From positions 186,001-250,000 of the forward strand of contig NZ_CP037993.1 of the NCBI RefSeq assembly GCF_004367745.1: a DNA stretch of 64,000 nucleotides. Direction: 5' to 3'. Positions 43,160 through 51,902 of this stretch are shown piece after piece. The notes below the pieces were generated by a model that was given only the letters and a program-made list of their open reading frames with translations, had not been told where the DNA came from and made no database searches. The position numbers and the translations under genes were made by a program. This DNA is from Herbaspirillum huttiense (GTDB taxonomy: Bacteria; Pseudomonadota; Gammaproteobacteria; Burkholderiales; Burkholderiaceae_D). Each line of letters opens with the position of its first letter. The stretch's first letter is position 1.

Positions 43160-44296
43160 ATGTTCAAGCGCGTCTCCGGACTCAACATCATCGCCGCCTC
43201 GCTGGCGCTGATCCCTGCTTTCGCCATGGCGCAGGAAACCCAGGTCGTCAAGATCGGTTTCTCCAGCCCGTTGACCGGTCCCCAGGCATCGGCCGGCAAG
43301 GACAACCAGGGCGGCCTGATGATGGCCGTCGAGCGTCTGAATGCGCAACCCATCACCGTGGGCGGCAAGAAGATCAAGTTCGAAGTCCTGGCAGAAGATG
43401 ACCAGGCCGACCCCAAGCAAGGCGTGGCCGTGGCACAGAAGCTGGCTGACCAGGGCGTCAAGGCCATCGTCGGTCCCTACAACTCGGGCGTGACCATTCC
43501 TGCTTCGCGCGTCTACAACGATGCCGGCATCGTGGTGGCCACCGTGGCCTCCAACCCCAAGATCACCCAGCAAGGTTTTGCCACCCTGTTCCGCGTGGCT
43601 GCCAGCGACAGCCAGCTGGGTGGCAAGATGGCCCTGTACGCAGCCAAGGAACTGAAGTTGAAGCGCGTGGCCGTCATCGATGACCGCACCGCCTACGGCC
43701 AGGGCCTGGCCGAGGAATTCGCCAAGGTCGCCAAGGCCAACGGCATCGAAGTCATCAGCAAGGACTTCACCAACGACAAGGCCACCGACTTCACCGCCAT
43801 CCTGACCTCCATCAAGGGCAAGAAGCCCGACGCCGTGTTCCTGGGCGGCTATGCTCCCCAAGGCGGCCCGATCAAGCGCCAGATGAAGCAGCTGGGCATC
43901 GACGTGCCCCTGATGGGCGGCGACGGCATCTGTTCGCCGGAAATGGGTCGCCTGGGTGGCGACGCCATCGGTGAAACCGTCTACTGCACCCAGGGCGGCA
44001 CCATGCTGGACAAGGCCAAGGATGGCAAGGTCTTCGCTGACGACTACCAGAAGAAGTACAGCCGTCCTGCTGAAACCTATGCAGTCTCGTTCTACGATGG
44101 CATGATGCTGATCGCGCAAGCCATGAAGCAGGCCAACTCGGTCGATCCTAAAGCCTTCGGTCCGGCCATGGCCAAGATCAGCTACAAGGGCGTGGCCGGC
44201 CAGTACGACTTCGACGCCAACCACGACCTGAAGCAATCGCCCGTGACCGTCTATCGCTTCAAGGATGGTCTGCCGGTTCCCCTGACCAGCTACTGA
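43160..44296 (+). CDS. livK: ABC transporter substrate-binding protein (LivK type)
   Basis: A 378-residue periplasmic binding protein with a signal peptide (cut after AFAMAQ, about residue 25). It shows the Leu/Ile/Val-binding fold: KIGFSSPLTGPQASAGKDNQ, GPYNSGVTIPASRVYNDAGI, ASDSQLGGKMALYAA and MGGDGICSPEMGRLGGDA. The ATG at 43160 has GAGAGG 11 bp upstream. It leads an operon with the hydroxyproline genes lhpH and lhpI and the liv permease and ATPase genes. The ligand may therefore be trans-3-hydroxy-L-proline or proline instead of a branched-chain amino acid. Confidence 0.92.
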   Translation: MFKRVSGLNIIAASLALIPAFAMAQETQVVKIGFSSPLTGPQASAGKDNQGGLMMAVERLNAQPITVGGKKIKFEVLAEDDQADPKQGVAVAQKLADQGVKAIVGPYNSGVTIPASRVYNDAGIVVATVASNPKITQQGFATLFRVAASDSQLGGKMALYAAKELKLKRVAVIDDRTAYGQGLAEEFAKVAKANGIEVISKDFTNDKATDFTAILTSIKGKKPDAVFLGGYAPQGGPIKRQMKQLGIDVPLMGGDGICSPEMGRLGGDAIGETVYCTQGGTMLDKAKDGKVFADDYQKKYSRPAETYAVSFYDGMMLIAQAMKQANSVDPKAFGPAMAKISYKGVAGQYDFDANHDLKQSPVTVYRFKDGLPVPLTSY

Positions 44297-44501
44297 TCGG
44301 TCCTTTCCCGGCCTGATCCTGCCGCCCGCAGTCGCGGGTGGCGCGCCAGGCCCTGATCCCAGCTCCACATTGCAGTGTCCCGCTTCCCGCCGGTTCCGAC
44401 CGGCCGGGAGCGGCTTGCCGTACCCGCTTGCAGGGCCCATGTCCGGTCCGCAGTGTTACCCTCTGCCCTGGCGGACCCGCAGCATACCCGGAAGGAAGAC
44501 C

Positions 44502-45512
44502 ATGCTCAGCTATACCCGTACCGTCCAGACCATCGATGCCCACACCGGCGGTGAGCCGTTGCGCATCGTGGTCTCGGGCCTGCCCAAGATCCCGGCCGGC
44601 ACCATCCTGGAACAGCGCGCCTGGCTGCGCGAACATCGCGACGACCTCCGCCGCTTCCTGATGAACGAGCCGCGCGGCCATGCCGACATGTATGGTGCGT
44701 ATCTGCTGCCCCCGGTCACGGCTGGTGCCGACTTCGGCGTCATCTTCATCCACAACGAAGGCTACAGCGACATGTGCGGCCACGGCATCATCGCCCTCGG
44801 CAAGGTGTTGGTCGAGATGGGCTACGTCGAACGCACCCAGCCGCAGACCCGCATCTGCTTTGATGCCCCGGCCGGCTTCATCGAAGCCTTCGTCGAGTGG
44901 GATGGCGTGCGCGCCGGCAAGGTCAGCTTCAACAACGTGCCCTCCTTCATCTATCGCCGCGACGTCGAAGTCGAGACGCCCGGGTTTGGCAAGATCACCG
45001 GTGACATCGTCTTCGGTGGTGCCTTCTACTACTACATCAACGCGGCGCAGGCCGGCCTCACCGTCAAGCCTGAACTGGTGCGCCAGCTGATCCAGCTGGG
45101 TGCCGAGACCAAGGCCGCCGTCATGGCCAAGGTCGCCATCGTCCATCCGCTGGAGCCGGGCCTCAACACGCTGTACGGCACCATCATCGACAGCGAACCC
45201 AATTTCCCCGGCGCGGACCAGTCCAACGTCTGCATCTTCGCTGACCGCGAAGTGGACCGCTCGCCTACCGGCACCGGTACCTCGGGCCGCGCCGCCCAGC
45301 TGTTCCTGCGCGGACAATTGGCGCTGAACCAGAACTACGTCAACGGCAGCATCGTCGGCAGCAACTTCGGCGTGCGCGTGACTGCTGCCACCAAGGTGGG
45401 CGACTTCGATGGCGCGCTCACCGAGGTGAGCGGCCATGCCCACATCATGAGTACCAACCAGTGGGTGCTGGAAGAGTCCGATCCCTTCCCGACCGGTTTC
45501 TTCCTGCGCTGA
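44502..45512 (+). CDS. lhpH: trans-3-hydroxy-L-proline dehydratase (proline racemase family)
   Basis: A 336-residue member of the proline racemase family. The first active-site residue is C92 in DMCGHGIIALGK; the second position is Thr (T256) in DRSPTGTGTSGRAA. Cys/Cys is found in proline racemase and 4-hydroxyproline epimerase, whereas Cys/Thr marks trans-3-hydroxy-L-proline dehydratase, which makes 1-pyrroline-2-carboxylate with loss of water. The next gene encodes the enzyme that uses that product, which supports the call. ATG at 44502, with AAGGAAG just before it. Confidence 0.88.
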   Translation: MLSYTRTVQTIDAHTGGEPLRIVVSGLPKIPAGTILEQRAWLREHRDDLRRFLMNEPRGHADMYGAYLLPPVTAGADFGVIFIHNEGYSDMCGHGIIALGKVLVEMGYVERTQPQTRICFDAPAGFIEAFVEWDGVRAGKVSFNNVPSFIYRRDVEVETPGFGKITGDIVFGGAFYYYINAAQAGLTVKPELVRQLIQLGAETKAAVMAKVAIVHPLEPGLNTLYGTIIDSEPNFPGADQSNVCIFADREVDRSPTGTGTSGRAAQLFLRGQLALNQNYVNGSIVGSNFGVRVTAATKVGDFDGALTEVSGHAHIMSTNQWVLEESDPFPTGFFLR

Positions 45513-45530
45513 CTTTCCCACAGGATTCCC

Positions 45531-46469
45531 ATGCACATCCTCAACTCCCTCCAGACCGCGCAGGCAATGCCTTATTCCGCGCTGGTCGATGCCCTCGCAC
45601 GCGCCGCGCAGGAACTGGCCAGCGGTGCCATCCGCGCACCGGAACGCCAGGTCGTTCCCATCGATGCCAACAGCGTCTTGCTGGGCATGCCGGCCATTGC
45701 CGAGGATCTTTCGGTGACCAAGCTCATCACCGTGCATGGCGACAATGCCCGCCATCAGCTGCCGGCGATTCAGGGGGAGGTGATCGCCTTCGAGACCGAT
45801 ACCGGCCGCCGCCTGGCCTTGATGGATGGCCCGACCGTCACGGCGCGCCGCACCGCAGCCATGAGTCTGCTGGGCATTCGCACGCTGTTGCCGCGCACGC
45901 CGCAATCGGCGCTGCTGATCGGTACCGGCGCGCAGGCGGCAGCGCATGCCGATGCACTGGCGGAGGTGTTTGGTGTCCGTCAGTTCTGGGTGGCCGCGCG
46001 TGACCTCGCGCGTACCCAGGCTTTCTGCCAGGCCATCAGCGAACGCCATCCGCAAGTGGTGGCCAGTCCGCTCCCGGCACAGATGTTGCAACAGGAGTTG
46101 CCACGCACTGATGTGGTGATTGCCTTGACTACGTCGCGCGTGGCCGTGATTCCCGAACAGATCGCGGCCGATACGCTGGCCATCGGCGTCGGTGCCTTCA
46201 AGCCGGACATGGTGGAGTTCCCGGCCAGCCTGCTGCATGCACGCCGCATCGTGGTCGATGACCTGGCCGGCGCGCATCACGAAGCAGGCGACCTGATCCA
46301 GGCCAAGGTGGACTGGGCGGGCGTGGTCGGCATCGGCGATGTGCTGGCCGGCAAGACGGCCTTGAACACGCTCGACAGCGCGGGGGCGCTGCCGGTGTTC
46401 AAGACCGTGGGCCAGGCTGCGTGGGACCTGGCGGCAGCGCGCGTGATGCGCACCACACTGGGGATCTGA
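45531..46469 (+). CDS. lhpI: 1-pyrroline-2-carboxylate reductase (ornithine cyclodeaminase family)
   Basis: A 312-residue member of the ornithine cyclodeaminase/mu-crystallin family with the NAD(P) motif LLIGTGAQAAAHADALAEVF and family blocks ITVHGDNARHQLPAIQGEV, DGPTVTARRTAAMSLLGIRT and TTSRVAVIP. LhpI-type members reduce 1-pyrroline-2-carboxylate to L-proline with NADPH. Its position 18 bp after lhpH, whose product is that compound, favours this activity over ornithine cyclodeaminase. The L-proline can then be used by the PutA encoded at 57.3 kb. Confidence 0.88.
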   Translation: MHILNSLQTAQAMPYSALVDALARAAQELASGAIRAPERQVVPIDANSVLLGMPAIAEDLSVTKLITVHGDNARHQLPAIQGEVIAFETDTGRRLALMDGPTVTARRTAAMSLLGIRTLLPRTPQSALLIGTGAQAAAHADALAEVFGVRQFWVAARDLARTQAFCQAISERHPQVVASPLPAQMLQQELPRTDVVIALTTSRVAVIPEQIAADTLAIGVGAFKPDMVEFPASLLHARRIVVDDLAGAHHEAGDLIQAKVDWAGVVGIGDVLAGKTALNTLDSAGALPVFKTVGQAAWDLAAARVMRTTLGI

Positions 46470-46601
46470 AAATTGCGCGTGCATGCGCGCTTAATTTGAT
46501 AAATAATTTACGCTTTTTTCGCGAACGCTCGTGCGTTTGCGGTTTCCTTGCAGTTTCCTGACGTTTCACAACAATCATCCTCCTGAAGGAGACACCGTTT
46601 C
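46470..46601 (+). other. Intercistronic region with hairpin between lhpI and livH
   Basis: 132 bp. It holds GCGAACGC-TCGT-GCGTTTGC (46522-46541), an 8-bp stem with one G-T pair, downstream of a T-rich run, and an imperfect inverted repeat around GCGTGCATGCGCGC (46474-46490). It could be a processing site, a partial terminator or an internal promoter region that sets different levels for enzymes and transporter. Confidence 0.5.
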
Positions 46602-47531
46602 ATGGACATTTTCATCCAGCAGATCATCAACGGATTGGTGCTAGGCAGCATGTACGCACTGATCGCCCTGGGCTACACCATGGTGTACGGGGTGCTGAAC
46701 CTGATCAACTTTGCCCACGGCGACATCCTGATGGTGGGCGCCATGGTCGGCCTGTCGATCCTCAAATTGGTGCAGCAGGTCGCGCCTGACCTGCCTGGCA
46801 TCGTCAAGCTGATCATCGCCATCGTCGGAGCCATTCCGGTGTGCGTGATCGTCAGCCTGCTGATCGAACGCATCGCTTACCGTCCGCTGCGCAACGCGCC
46901 GCGCCTGGCGCCGCTGATCACCGCCATCGGCGTGTCGATCCTGCTGCAGACCTTCGCCATGATGATCTGGGGCCGCAGCCCGCTGCCGTTCCCGCAGATC
47001 ATGCCCTCGACCCCGGTCAACATCGCCGGTGCCCTGATTTCGCCGACCCAGATCATGCTGCTCATCCTGGCCCTGGCCGCGATGATCGGCCTGGTGCTGA
47101 TCGTGGAGAAGACCAAGATGGGCCGCGCCATGCGTGCCACTGCCGAGAACCCGCGCATCGCCGGTTTGATGGGCGTGGATGCCAACCGCGTCATCATCGT
47201 CACCTTCGCCATCGGCGCGGCACTGGCCGCGATTGCCGGGGTGATGTGGGCCGCCAACTATTCCACTGCGCAATTCGCCATGGGCTTCGTGCCGGGCCTG
47301 AAGGCCTTCTCGGCGGCCGTGCTGGGCGGCATCGGCAACATCTACGGTGCCATGCTGGGCGGCATCCTGCTGGGCCTGATCGAGAGTCTGGGTGCCGGTT
47401 ACATCGGCGACCTGACCGGCAACTTCCTGGGCAGCAATTATCAGGACATCTTCGCCTTCATCGTGCTGATCATCGTGTTGACCTTGCGTCCGTCCGGGAT
47501 CATGGGTGAGCGTGTGGCGGATCGGGCCTGA
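46602..47531 (+). CDS. livH: Branched-chain amino acid-type ABC permease LivH
   Basis: A 309-residue inner-membrane permease with about eight helices. Family signatures: QQIINGLVLGSMYALIALGY then TMVYGVLNLINFAHGDILM, and the EAA-like region RATAENPRIAGLMGVDANRV. The ATG follows GAAGGAGAC. It forms the transmembrane channel with LivM, energised by LivG and LivF, in a five-part transporter with the livK product. Confidence 0.95.
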   Translation: MDIFIQQIINGLVLGSMYALIALGYTMVYGVLNLINFAHGDILMVGAMVGLSILKLVQQVAPDLPGIVKLIIAIVGAIPVCVIVSLLIERIAYRPLRNAPRLAPLITAIGVSILLQTFAMMIWGRSPLPFPQIMPSTPVNIAGALISPTQIMLLILALAAMIGLVLIVEKTKMGRAMRATAENPRIAGLMGVDANRVIIVTFAIGAALAAIAGVMWAANYSTAQFAMGFVPGLKAFSAAVLGGIGNIYGAMLGGILLGLIESLGAGYIGDLTGNFLGSNYQDIFAFIVLIIVLTLRPSGIMGERVADRA

Positions 47532-47603
47532 GTTTTTAAGATTTAAAACCTTAAAAACTTAAAAACAGAAACTTAGAAACTTAAGAAATCGGAAGAGAAC
47601 ACT
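47532..47603 (+). repeat. Short AT-rich direct repeats between livH and livM
   Basis: A 72-bp spacer rich in A and T with repeats of CTTAAAAA (two copies in a row) and AGAAACTT (two copies), quite unlike the GC-rich surroundings. It may have arisen by slippage and should be an unstructured, A-rich translation-enhancing leader for livM. Confidence 0.55.
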
Positions 47604-48818
47604 ATGGCTCTCATGACCTTCGACATGAAGCGCAACCCCCAGCAGGCGCGGTTCAGCCTGCTGGCGCTGTTGGCGCTGATGATCATCTTCCCCATGATCG
47701 CCCAGCATTTCGGCAATTCGTGGGTGCGCATCATGGATATGGCGCTGCTCTACATCATGCTGGCCCTCGGCCTGAACGTGGTGGTGGGTTTTGCCGGCCT
47801 GCTGGACCTGGGCTACATCGCCTTCTATGCCATCGGTGCCTACACCGCTGGTTTGCTGGCCTCGCCGCAGTTCGCGCAGGTGATCGAATCCTTCATCAAC
47901 ACCTATCCGGCCATCGGCAATTTCCTGGTCTGGCTGTGCGGTCCGCAGATCGTGCAGAATGGCATCCACTTGTCGCTGTGGCTGATCGTGCCGATCTCGG
48001 GCGTGCTGGCGGCGCTCTTCGGTGCGCTCCTGGGTGCGCCGACCCTGAAGCTGCGCGGTGACTACCTGGCCATCGTGACGCTGGGCTTCGGCGAGATCAT
48101 CCGTATCTTCATGAACAACCTGAACGCGCCGGTGAACATCACCAACGGTCCGCAGGGCATCAACCTGATCGACCCGATCCGCGTGTTCGGTGTGTCACTG
48201 GCCGGTGAACCGGGTTCGGGTTCGATGCTGAAGATCTTCGGCATGAACCTGCCGTCGGTGAACGCGTACTACTACCTGTTCCTGGTGCTGTGCATCTTCG
48301 TGATCTTCTTCTCGAGCCGCCTGCAGGATTCGCGCCTGGGCCGTGCCTGGGTGGCGATCCGTGAAGATGAAATCGCCGCCAAGGCGATGGGCATCAACAC
48401 CCGCAACGTCAAGCTGCTGGCCTTCGCCATGGGCGCGTCCTTCGGTGGCGTGGCCGGTGCCATGTTCGGTGCCTTCCAGGGTTTTGTTTCGCCGGAATCC
48501 TTCTCCCTGACCGAATCCATCGCCGTGCTGGCCATGGTGGTGCTGGGCGGCATTGGCCACATTCCGGGCGTGGTGCTGGGTGGCGTGATCCTGGCCGCGC
48601 TGCCGGAAGTGCTGCGCCACGTGGTGGAGCCGCTGCAGATGGCCATCTTCGGCAAGGTGTGGATCGATGCGGAAGTGCTGCGCCAGCTGCTCTACGGCCT
48701 GGCCATGGTGATCATCATGCTGACCCGTCCGGCTGGCCTGTGGCCCTCGCCGCGCCATGAAGACCGTCCCGAAGTGGACCACACCAAAGTCGGTACCACC
48801 GGCGAAGTCAAAGCTTAA
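47604..48818 (+). CDS. livM: Branched-chain amino acid-type ABC permease LivM
   Basis: A 404-residue inner-membrane permease. Signatures: LALGLNVVVGFAGLLDLGYI, LKLRGDYLAIVTLGFGEIIR and the EAA-like loop AIREDEIAAKAMGINTRNVK followed by AFAMGASFGGVAGAMFGA. The C-terminal tail (RHEDRPEVDHTKVGTTGEV) is polar and cytoplasmic. It pairs with LivH. Confidence 0.95.
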   Translation: MALMTFDMKRNPQQARFSLLALLALMIIFPMIAQHFGNSWVRIMDMALLYIMLALGLNVVVGFAGLLDLGYIAFYAIGAYTAGLLASPQFAQVIESFINTYPAIGNFLVWLCGPQIVQNGIHLSLWLIVPISGVLAALFGALLGAPTLKLRGDYLAIVTLGFGEIIRIFMNNLNAPVNITNGPQGINLIDPIRVFGVSLAGEPGSGSMLKIFGMNLPSVNAYYYLFLVLCIFVIFFSSRLQDSRLGRAWVAIREDEIAAKAMGINTRNVKLLAFAMGASFGGVAGAMFGAFQGFVSPESFSLTESIAVLAMVVLGGIGHIPGVVLGGVILAALPEVLRHVVEPLQMAIFGKVWIDAEVLRQLLYGLAMVIIMLTRPAGLWPSPRHEDRPEVDHTKVGTTGEVKA

Positions 48819-48833
48819 TCTGGAGCACAGAAC

Positions 48834-49601
48834 ATGACACAAACACTGCTCAAGATCCGTGACGTCAGCAAGCGTTTCGGCGGCCTGCAAGCCTTGAATG
48901 GCGTGGGCATCACCATCGAGCGCGGCCAGATCTATGGCCTGATCGGCCCCAACGGTGCCGGCAAGACCACGTTCTTCAACGTCATCACGGGCCTGTACCA
49001 ACCCGATACCGGCAGCTTCGAACTGGACGGCAAGCCCTATTCGCCGAGCGCCCCGCACGAAGTGGCCAAGGCCGGTATCGCCCGTACCTTCCAGAACATT
49101 CGTCTGTTCGGTGAAATGACCGTGCTGGAAAACGTGATGGTCGGTTGCCACGTGCGCACCAAGCAAAATGTCTTCGGTGCCGTATTCCGCCACAAGGCAG
49201 CACGTGACGAAGAAGCGGCGATCCGCGCCAAGTCGCAGCAACTGCTGGACTTCGTGGGCATCGGCCAGTTCGCCAAGCGCACGGCGCGCCACCTGTCGTA
49301 TGGCGATCAGCGCCGTCTGGAAATCGCCCGCGCCCTGGCGACCGATCCGCAACTGCTGGCCCTGGACGAACCGGCGGCCGGCATGAACGCGACCGAGAAG
49401 CTGGCCTTGCGCGAGCTGCTGGTGAAGATCCAGGCCGAAGGTAAAACCATCCTGCTGATCGAACACGACGTGAAGCTGATGATGGGCCTGTGCAACCGCA
49501 TCACGGTGCTGGACTATGGCAAGCCGATTGCCGAAGGGGTGCCGGCCGACGTGCAGAAGAACCCGGCGGTGATCGAGGCCTACCTCGGTGCAGGACATTA
49601 A
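48834..49601 (+). CDS. livG: Branched-chain amino acid-type ABC ATPase LivG
   Basis: A 255-residue ATPase: Walker A GPNGAGKTTFF, signature LSYGDQRRLEIARAL (LSYGDQ variant common to LivG), Walker B LLALDEPAAGMN and H-loop LLIEHDVKLMM. It begins 15 bp after livM and ends 15 bp before livF. Confidence 0.96.
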   Translation: MTQTLLKIRDVSKRFGGLQALNGVGITIERGQIYGLIGPNGAGKTTFFNVITGLYQPDTGSFELDGKPYSPSAPHEVAKAGIARTFQNIRLFGEMTVLENVMVGCHVRTKQNVFGAVFRHKAARDEEAAIRAKSQQLLDFVGIGQFAKRTARHLSYGDQRRLEIARALATDPQLLALDEPAAGMNATEKLALRELLVKIQAEGKTILLIEHDVKLMMGLCNRITVLDYGKPIAEGVPADVQKNPAVIEAYLGAGH

Positions 49602-49616
49602 GCGAGACCACAGAAC

Positions 49617-50342
49617 ATGACAACGAACATTCTCAAAGTCGACCAACTGAGCGTGGCCTATGGCGGCATCAAGGCCGTCAAGGGCATCAGCCTGGAAGTC
49701 AACGACGGTGAACTGGTCACCCTGATCGGCGCCAATGGCGCCGGCAAGACCACCACCCTCAAAGCCATCACCGGCACGCTGCCCAGCAGCAAGGTCGACG
49801 GCCACGTGTATTACATGGGCAATCCGTTGAAGGGCAAGAAGTCCTTCGAGCTGGTCAAGGACAAGCTGGCGATGGTGCCGGAAGGCCGTGGCGTCTTCAC
49901 GCGCATGAGCATCCAGGAAAACCTGTTGATGGGCGCCTACACCAGCAATGACAAGGGCCAGATCCAGGCCGACGTCGACCGCTGGTTCGAGGTCTTCCCG
50001 CGCCTGAAGGAACGTGCGGCGCAGATGGCGGGGACCTTGTCGGGTGGCGAGCAGCAGATGCTGGCGATGGCGCGCGCGCTGATGAGCCATCCCAAGCTGC
50101 TGTTGCTGGATGAGCCCTCGATGGGTCTGTCGCCGATCATGGTGGAGAAGATCTTTGAAGTGATCCGCAATGTGTCGGCACAGGGCATCACCATCCTGCT
50201 GGTGGAACAGAACGCCAAGCTGGCACTGCAGGCGGCGCATCGCGGCTACGTGATGGAGTCGGGCCTGATCACCATGGAAGGGCAGGCGCAGCAGATGCTG
50301 GATGATCCGCGGGTGAAGGCAGCTTATCTGGGTGAGGGTTGA
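49617..50342 (+). CDS. livF: Branched-chain amino acid-type ABC ATPase LivF
   Basis: A 241-residue ATPase: Walker A GANGAGKTTTLKAI, signature LSGGEQQMLAMARALM, Walker B LLLLDEPSMGLSP and H-loop region LLVEQNAKLAL (His replaced by Gln, usual for LivF). Last gene of the operon; a strong terminator follows. Confidence 0.96.
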   Translation: MTTNILKVDQLSVAYGGIKAVKGISLEVNDGELVTLIGANGAGKTTTLKAITGTLPSSKVDGHVYYMGNPLKGKKSFELVKDKLAMVPEGRGVFTRMSIQENLLMGAYTSNDKGQIQADVDRWFEVFPRLKERAAQMAGTLSGGEQQMLAMARALMSHPKLLLLDEPSMGLSPIMVEKIFEVIRNVSAQGITILLVEQNAKLALQAAHRGYVMESGLITMEGQAQQMLDDPRVKAAYLGEG

Positions 50343-50392
50343 GTCGATCGTTTAATTCGTAAATGATATAAATCATTTGTGATGGATCGAAG

Positions 50393-50423
50393 AAAAAAGC
50401 GCAGCCGAGGCTGCGCTTTTTTT
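50393..50423 (+). terminator. Rho-independent terminator after livF
   Basis: AAAAAAGCGCAGC-CGAG-GCTGCGCTTTTTTT, a stem of about 13 bp with a 4-nt loop. The A-run on the left arm makes it work on both strands, so it can also end the convergent immunity operon. Confidence 0.92.
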
Positions 50424-50481
50424 CGTATAAATCTGGTACTTCGTTTGGATGGGATCACGTATATACAGTGATGAGCAATCG

Positions 50482-51222
50482 CTATCGGCCAAACTCAATA
50501 CTCTTCAGCGCTCGCATGAAGTCCCGATAATGCAGTTCGTTCGGTTCCCTGGGATTACGGTCCCGGGCAAGGCAGGTGGCGAACTCCAGGCTGTTTTTCT
50601 GATTGCCGATCAGGGCGATGAAACATCGTTGTGGCCGTTTCGGTGCCGCATCGCCCATCTCCTTTCTGGTCGGCTCCGTGCGCCGCGTCCAGAGATAGCC
50701 GGTCCAGTCCTTGCCGCGGATCTTCTCCCGCTTGATTTCATCTTGTTGGGTGGCCCAGAGAAAATCCACACCGTACTCGTTGAGCTGTATCGCATCATCT
50801 TCCTGATCCAGGTGGTCAGTACGGGCAGGGACGGCGATCCAGTCGGAGATGCCCGAAGCGAGGTAGTCCTGCGTGGATTGTCCCGAGAGAAATCCTTCCG
50901 TATTCGCCAGCAGTCCGGGGCCGGGAAAGTCTTCTGGATAATGGCCCATCTGAAGTACCTTGGCACCAGGATAGTGTGCAAGCGCAGTGCATGTGATGAT
51001 GGGTGAGCTACTCGGTGGACGCATCGAAAAATGGCAGGTTTCCTTGATCCTGCGTTGCTTGAATTTGAAAAGAGTAGCTGCGTTAGCGGCGGCCGCATGG
51101 ACGTGACAGCTTGACGCGAGACACAGCATCAGGAGCGAAATCAGTATCTTCACCGATGAAGATTTTTCGAGGGATCCGGGCGACACGTTTGGTTCTGTGT
51201 TCATGGAAGGGGAAAGTCTCAT
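50482..51222 (-). CDS. Exported T6SS immunity protein paralogue 2
   Basis: A 246-residue protein with an N-terminal export signal (KILISLLMLCLASSCHVHAA, with a possible lipobox-like LASSC). The C-terminal part (KDWTGYLWTRRTEPT, RCFIALIGNQKNSLEFATCL and HYRDFMRALKSIEF) is clearly related to the neighbouring immunity protein at 51219-51902. Its start overlaps that gene's stop as ATGA, so the two are translated together. A periplasmic location fits an effector that attacks the cell wall. No family known to me covers the pair. Confidence 0.75.
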   Translation of the reverse strand: MRLSPSMNTEPNVSPGSLEKSSSVKILISLLMLCLASSCHVHAAAANAATLFKFKQRRIKETCHFSMRPPSSSPIITCTALAHYPGAKVLQMGHYPEDFPGPGLLANTEGFLSGQSTQDYLASGISDWIAVPARTDHLDQEDDAIQLNEYGVDFLWATQQDEIKREKIRGKDWTGYLWTRRTEPTRKEMGDAAPKRPQRCFIALIGNQKNSLEFATCLARDRNPREPNELHYRDFMRALKSIEFGR

Positions 51223-51902
51223 TGACTATCGAAGGTGATGCTGTAGATCATCTTCATGAAGTCGCCCACATCGAACTCTGCCGGGTCAGTTTTTTTTCCG
51301 TTACGCGGCAAGCAGATGAGATCCGAGTACAGCGTCACGGTCGTATTCCCGATGATCAGGAGAAAGCATTCCTTGTCGATTGCATCGTAGGGACAATCCC
51401 GTACAAGGTCGCTCTTTTTCAGTCTGGATGATCTTCGCCAAAGGTAGCCTCGCCAGTTGTTGGCCGCGATCTTTTCTACCTGAACCTGTCTCATGCTCTT
51501 TGCGCACAGGTCCGTCACTAATTGTTCGGTGAGATGCAGTTCTTCGCCAGGGATTGATTCGCCGGTATCGTCATTTCTCTTGAGCTTTCCTTTTGCGCCG
51601 GATCCAACAAGCTTTTCTAAAGAACGATTGGTGATTCCCAAAGTAATCTGGCGAGCAAAGTCGTTATGCTCAAACTGATTCACGAAGTAGCTGATGCTCA
51701 TCGCCCGATAGGCATCGGTCAATTGCCGATCCCCACTGCAGCTAACCCCGTCAATCGTATCGACCAGAGTGATTGCGAACCCACAACGATTCTGCATTTC
51801 TACATCCAGATAGATAGGCTCTTGGTCGACCGCTGCTGCGCCAGCGGAGAATGATATTGCTGCAAGCAGGGAGATTTTCGCGGCCGTGATAATCCGGCTC
51901 AT
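51219..51902 (-). CDS. Exported T6SS immunity protein paralogue 1
   Basis: A 227-residue protein with a Sec signal peptide (MSRIITAAKISLLAAISFSA, cut after AAA). Shared blocks with the downstream paralogue: NWRGYLWRRSS and ECFLLIIGNTTVTLYSDLIC, and FDVGDFMKMIYSITFDS. Conserved cysteines in both suggest disulphides. It starts on the last base of the effector stop codon (TAATG), the arrangement expected for an effector-immunity pair. The sequence is AT-richer than the flanking liv genes. Immunity function is inferred from position and export. Confidence 0.78.
   Translation of the reverse strand: MSRIITAAKISLLAAISFSAGAAAVDQEPIYLDVEMQNRCGFAITLVDTIDGVSCSGDRQLTDAYRAMSISYFVNQFEHNDFARQITLGITNRSLEKLVGSGAKGKLKRNDDTGESIPGEELHLTEQLVTDLCAKSMRQVQVEKIAANNWRGYLWRRSSRLKKSDLVRDCPYDAIDKECFLLIIGNTTVTLYSDLICLPRNGKKTDPAEFDVGDFMKMIYSITFDSQ

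Noticed and set aside
48195-50240. Long minus-strand open frame opposite livM, livG and livF
   Set aside because: Its Asp/Gln/His-rich translation spans three well-supported genes and matches nothing known; it is a codon-bias shadow.
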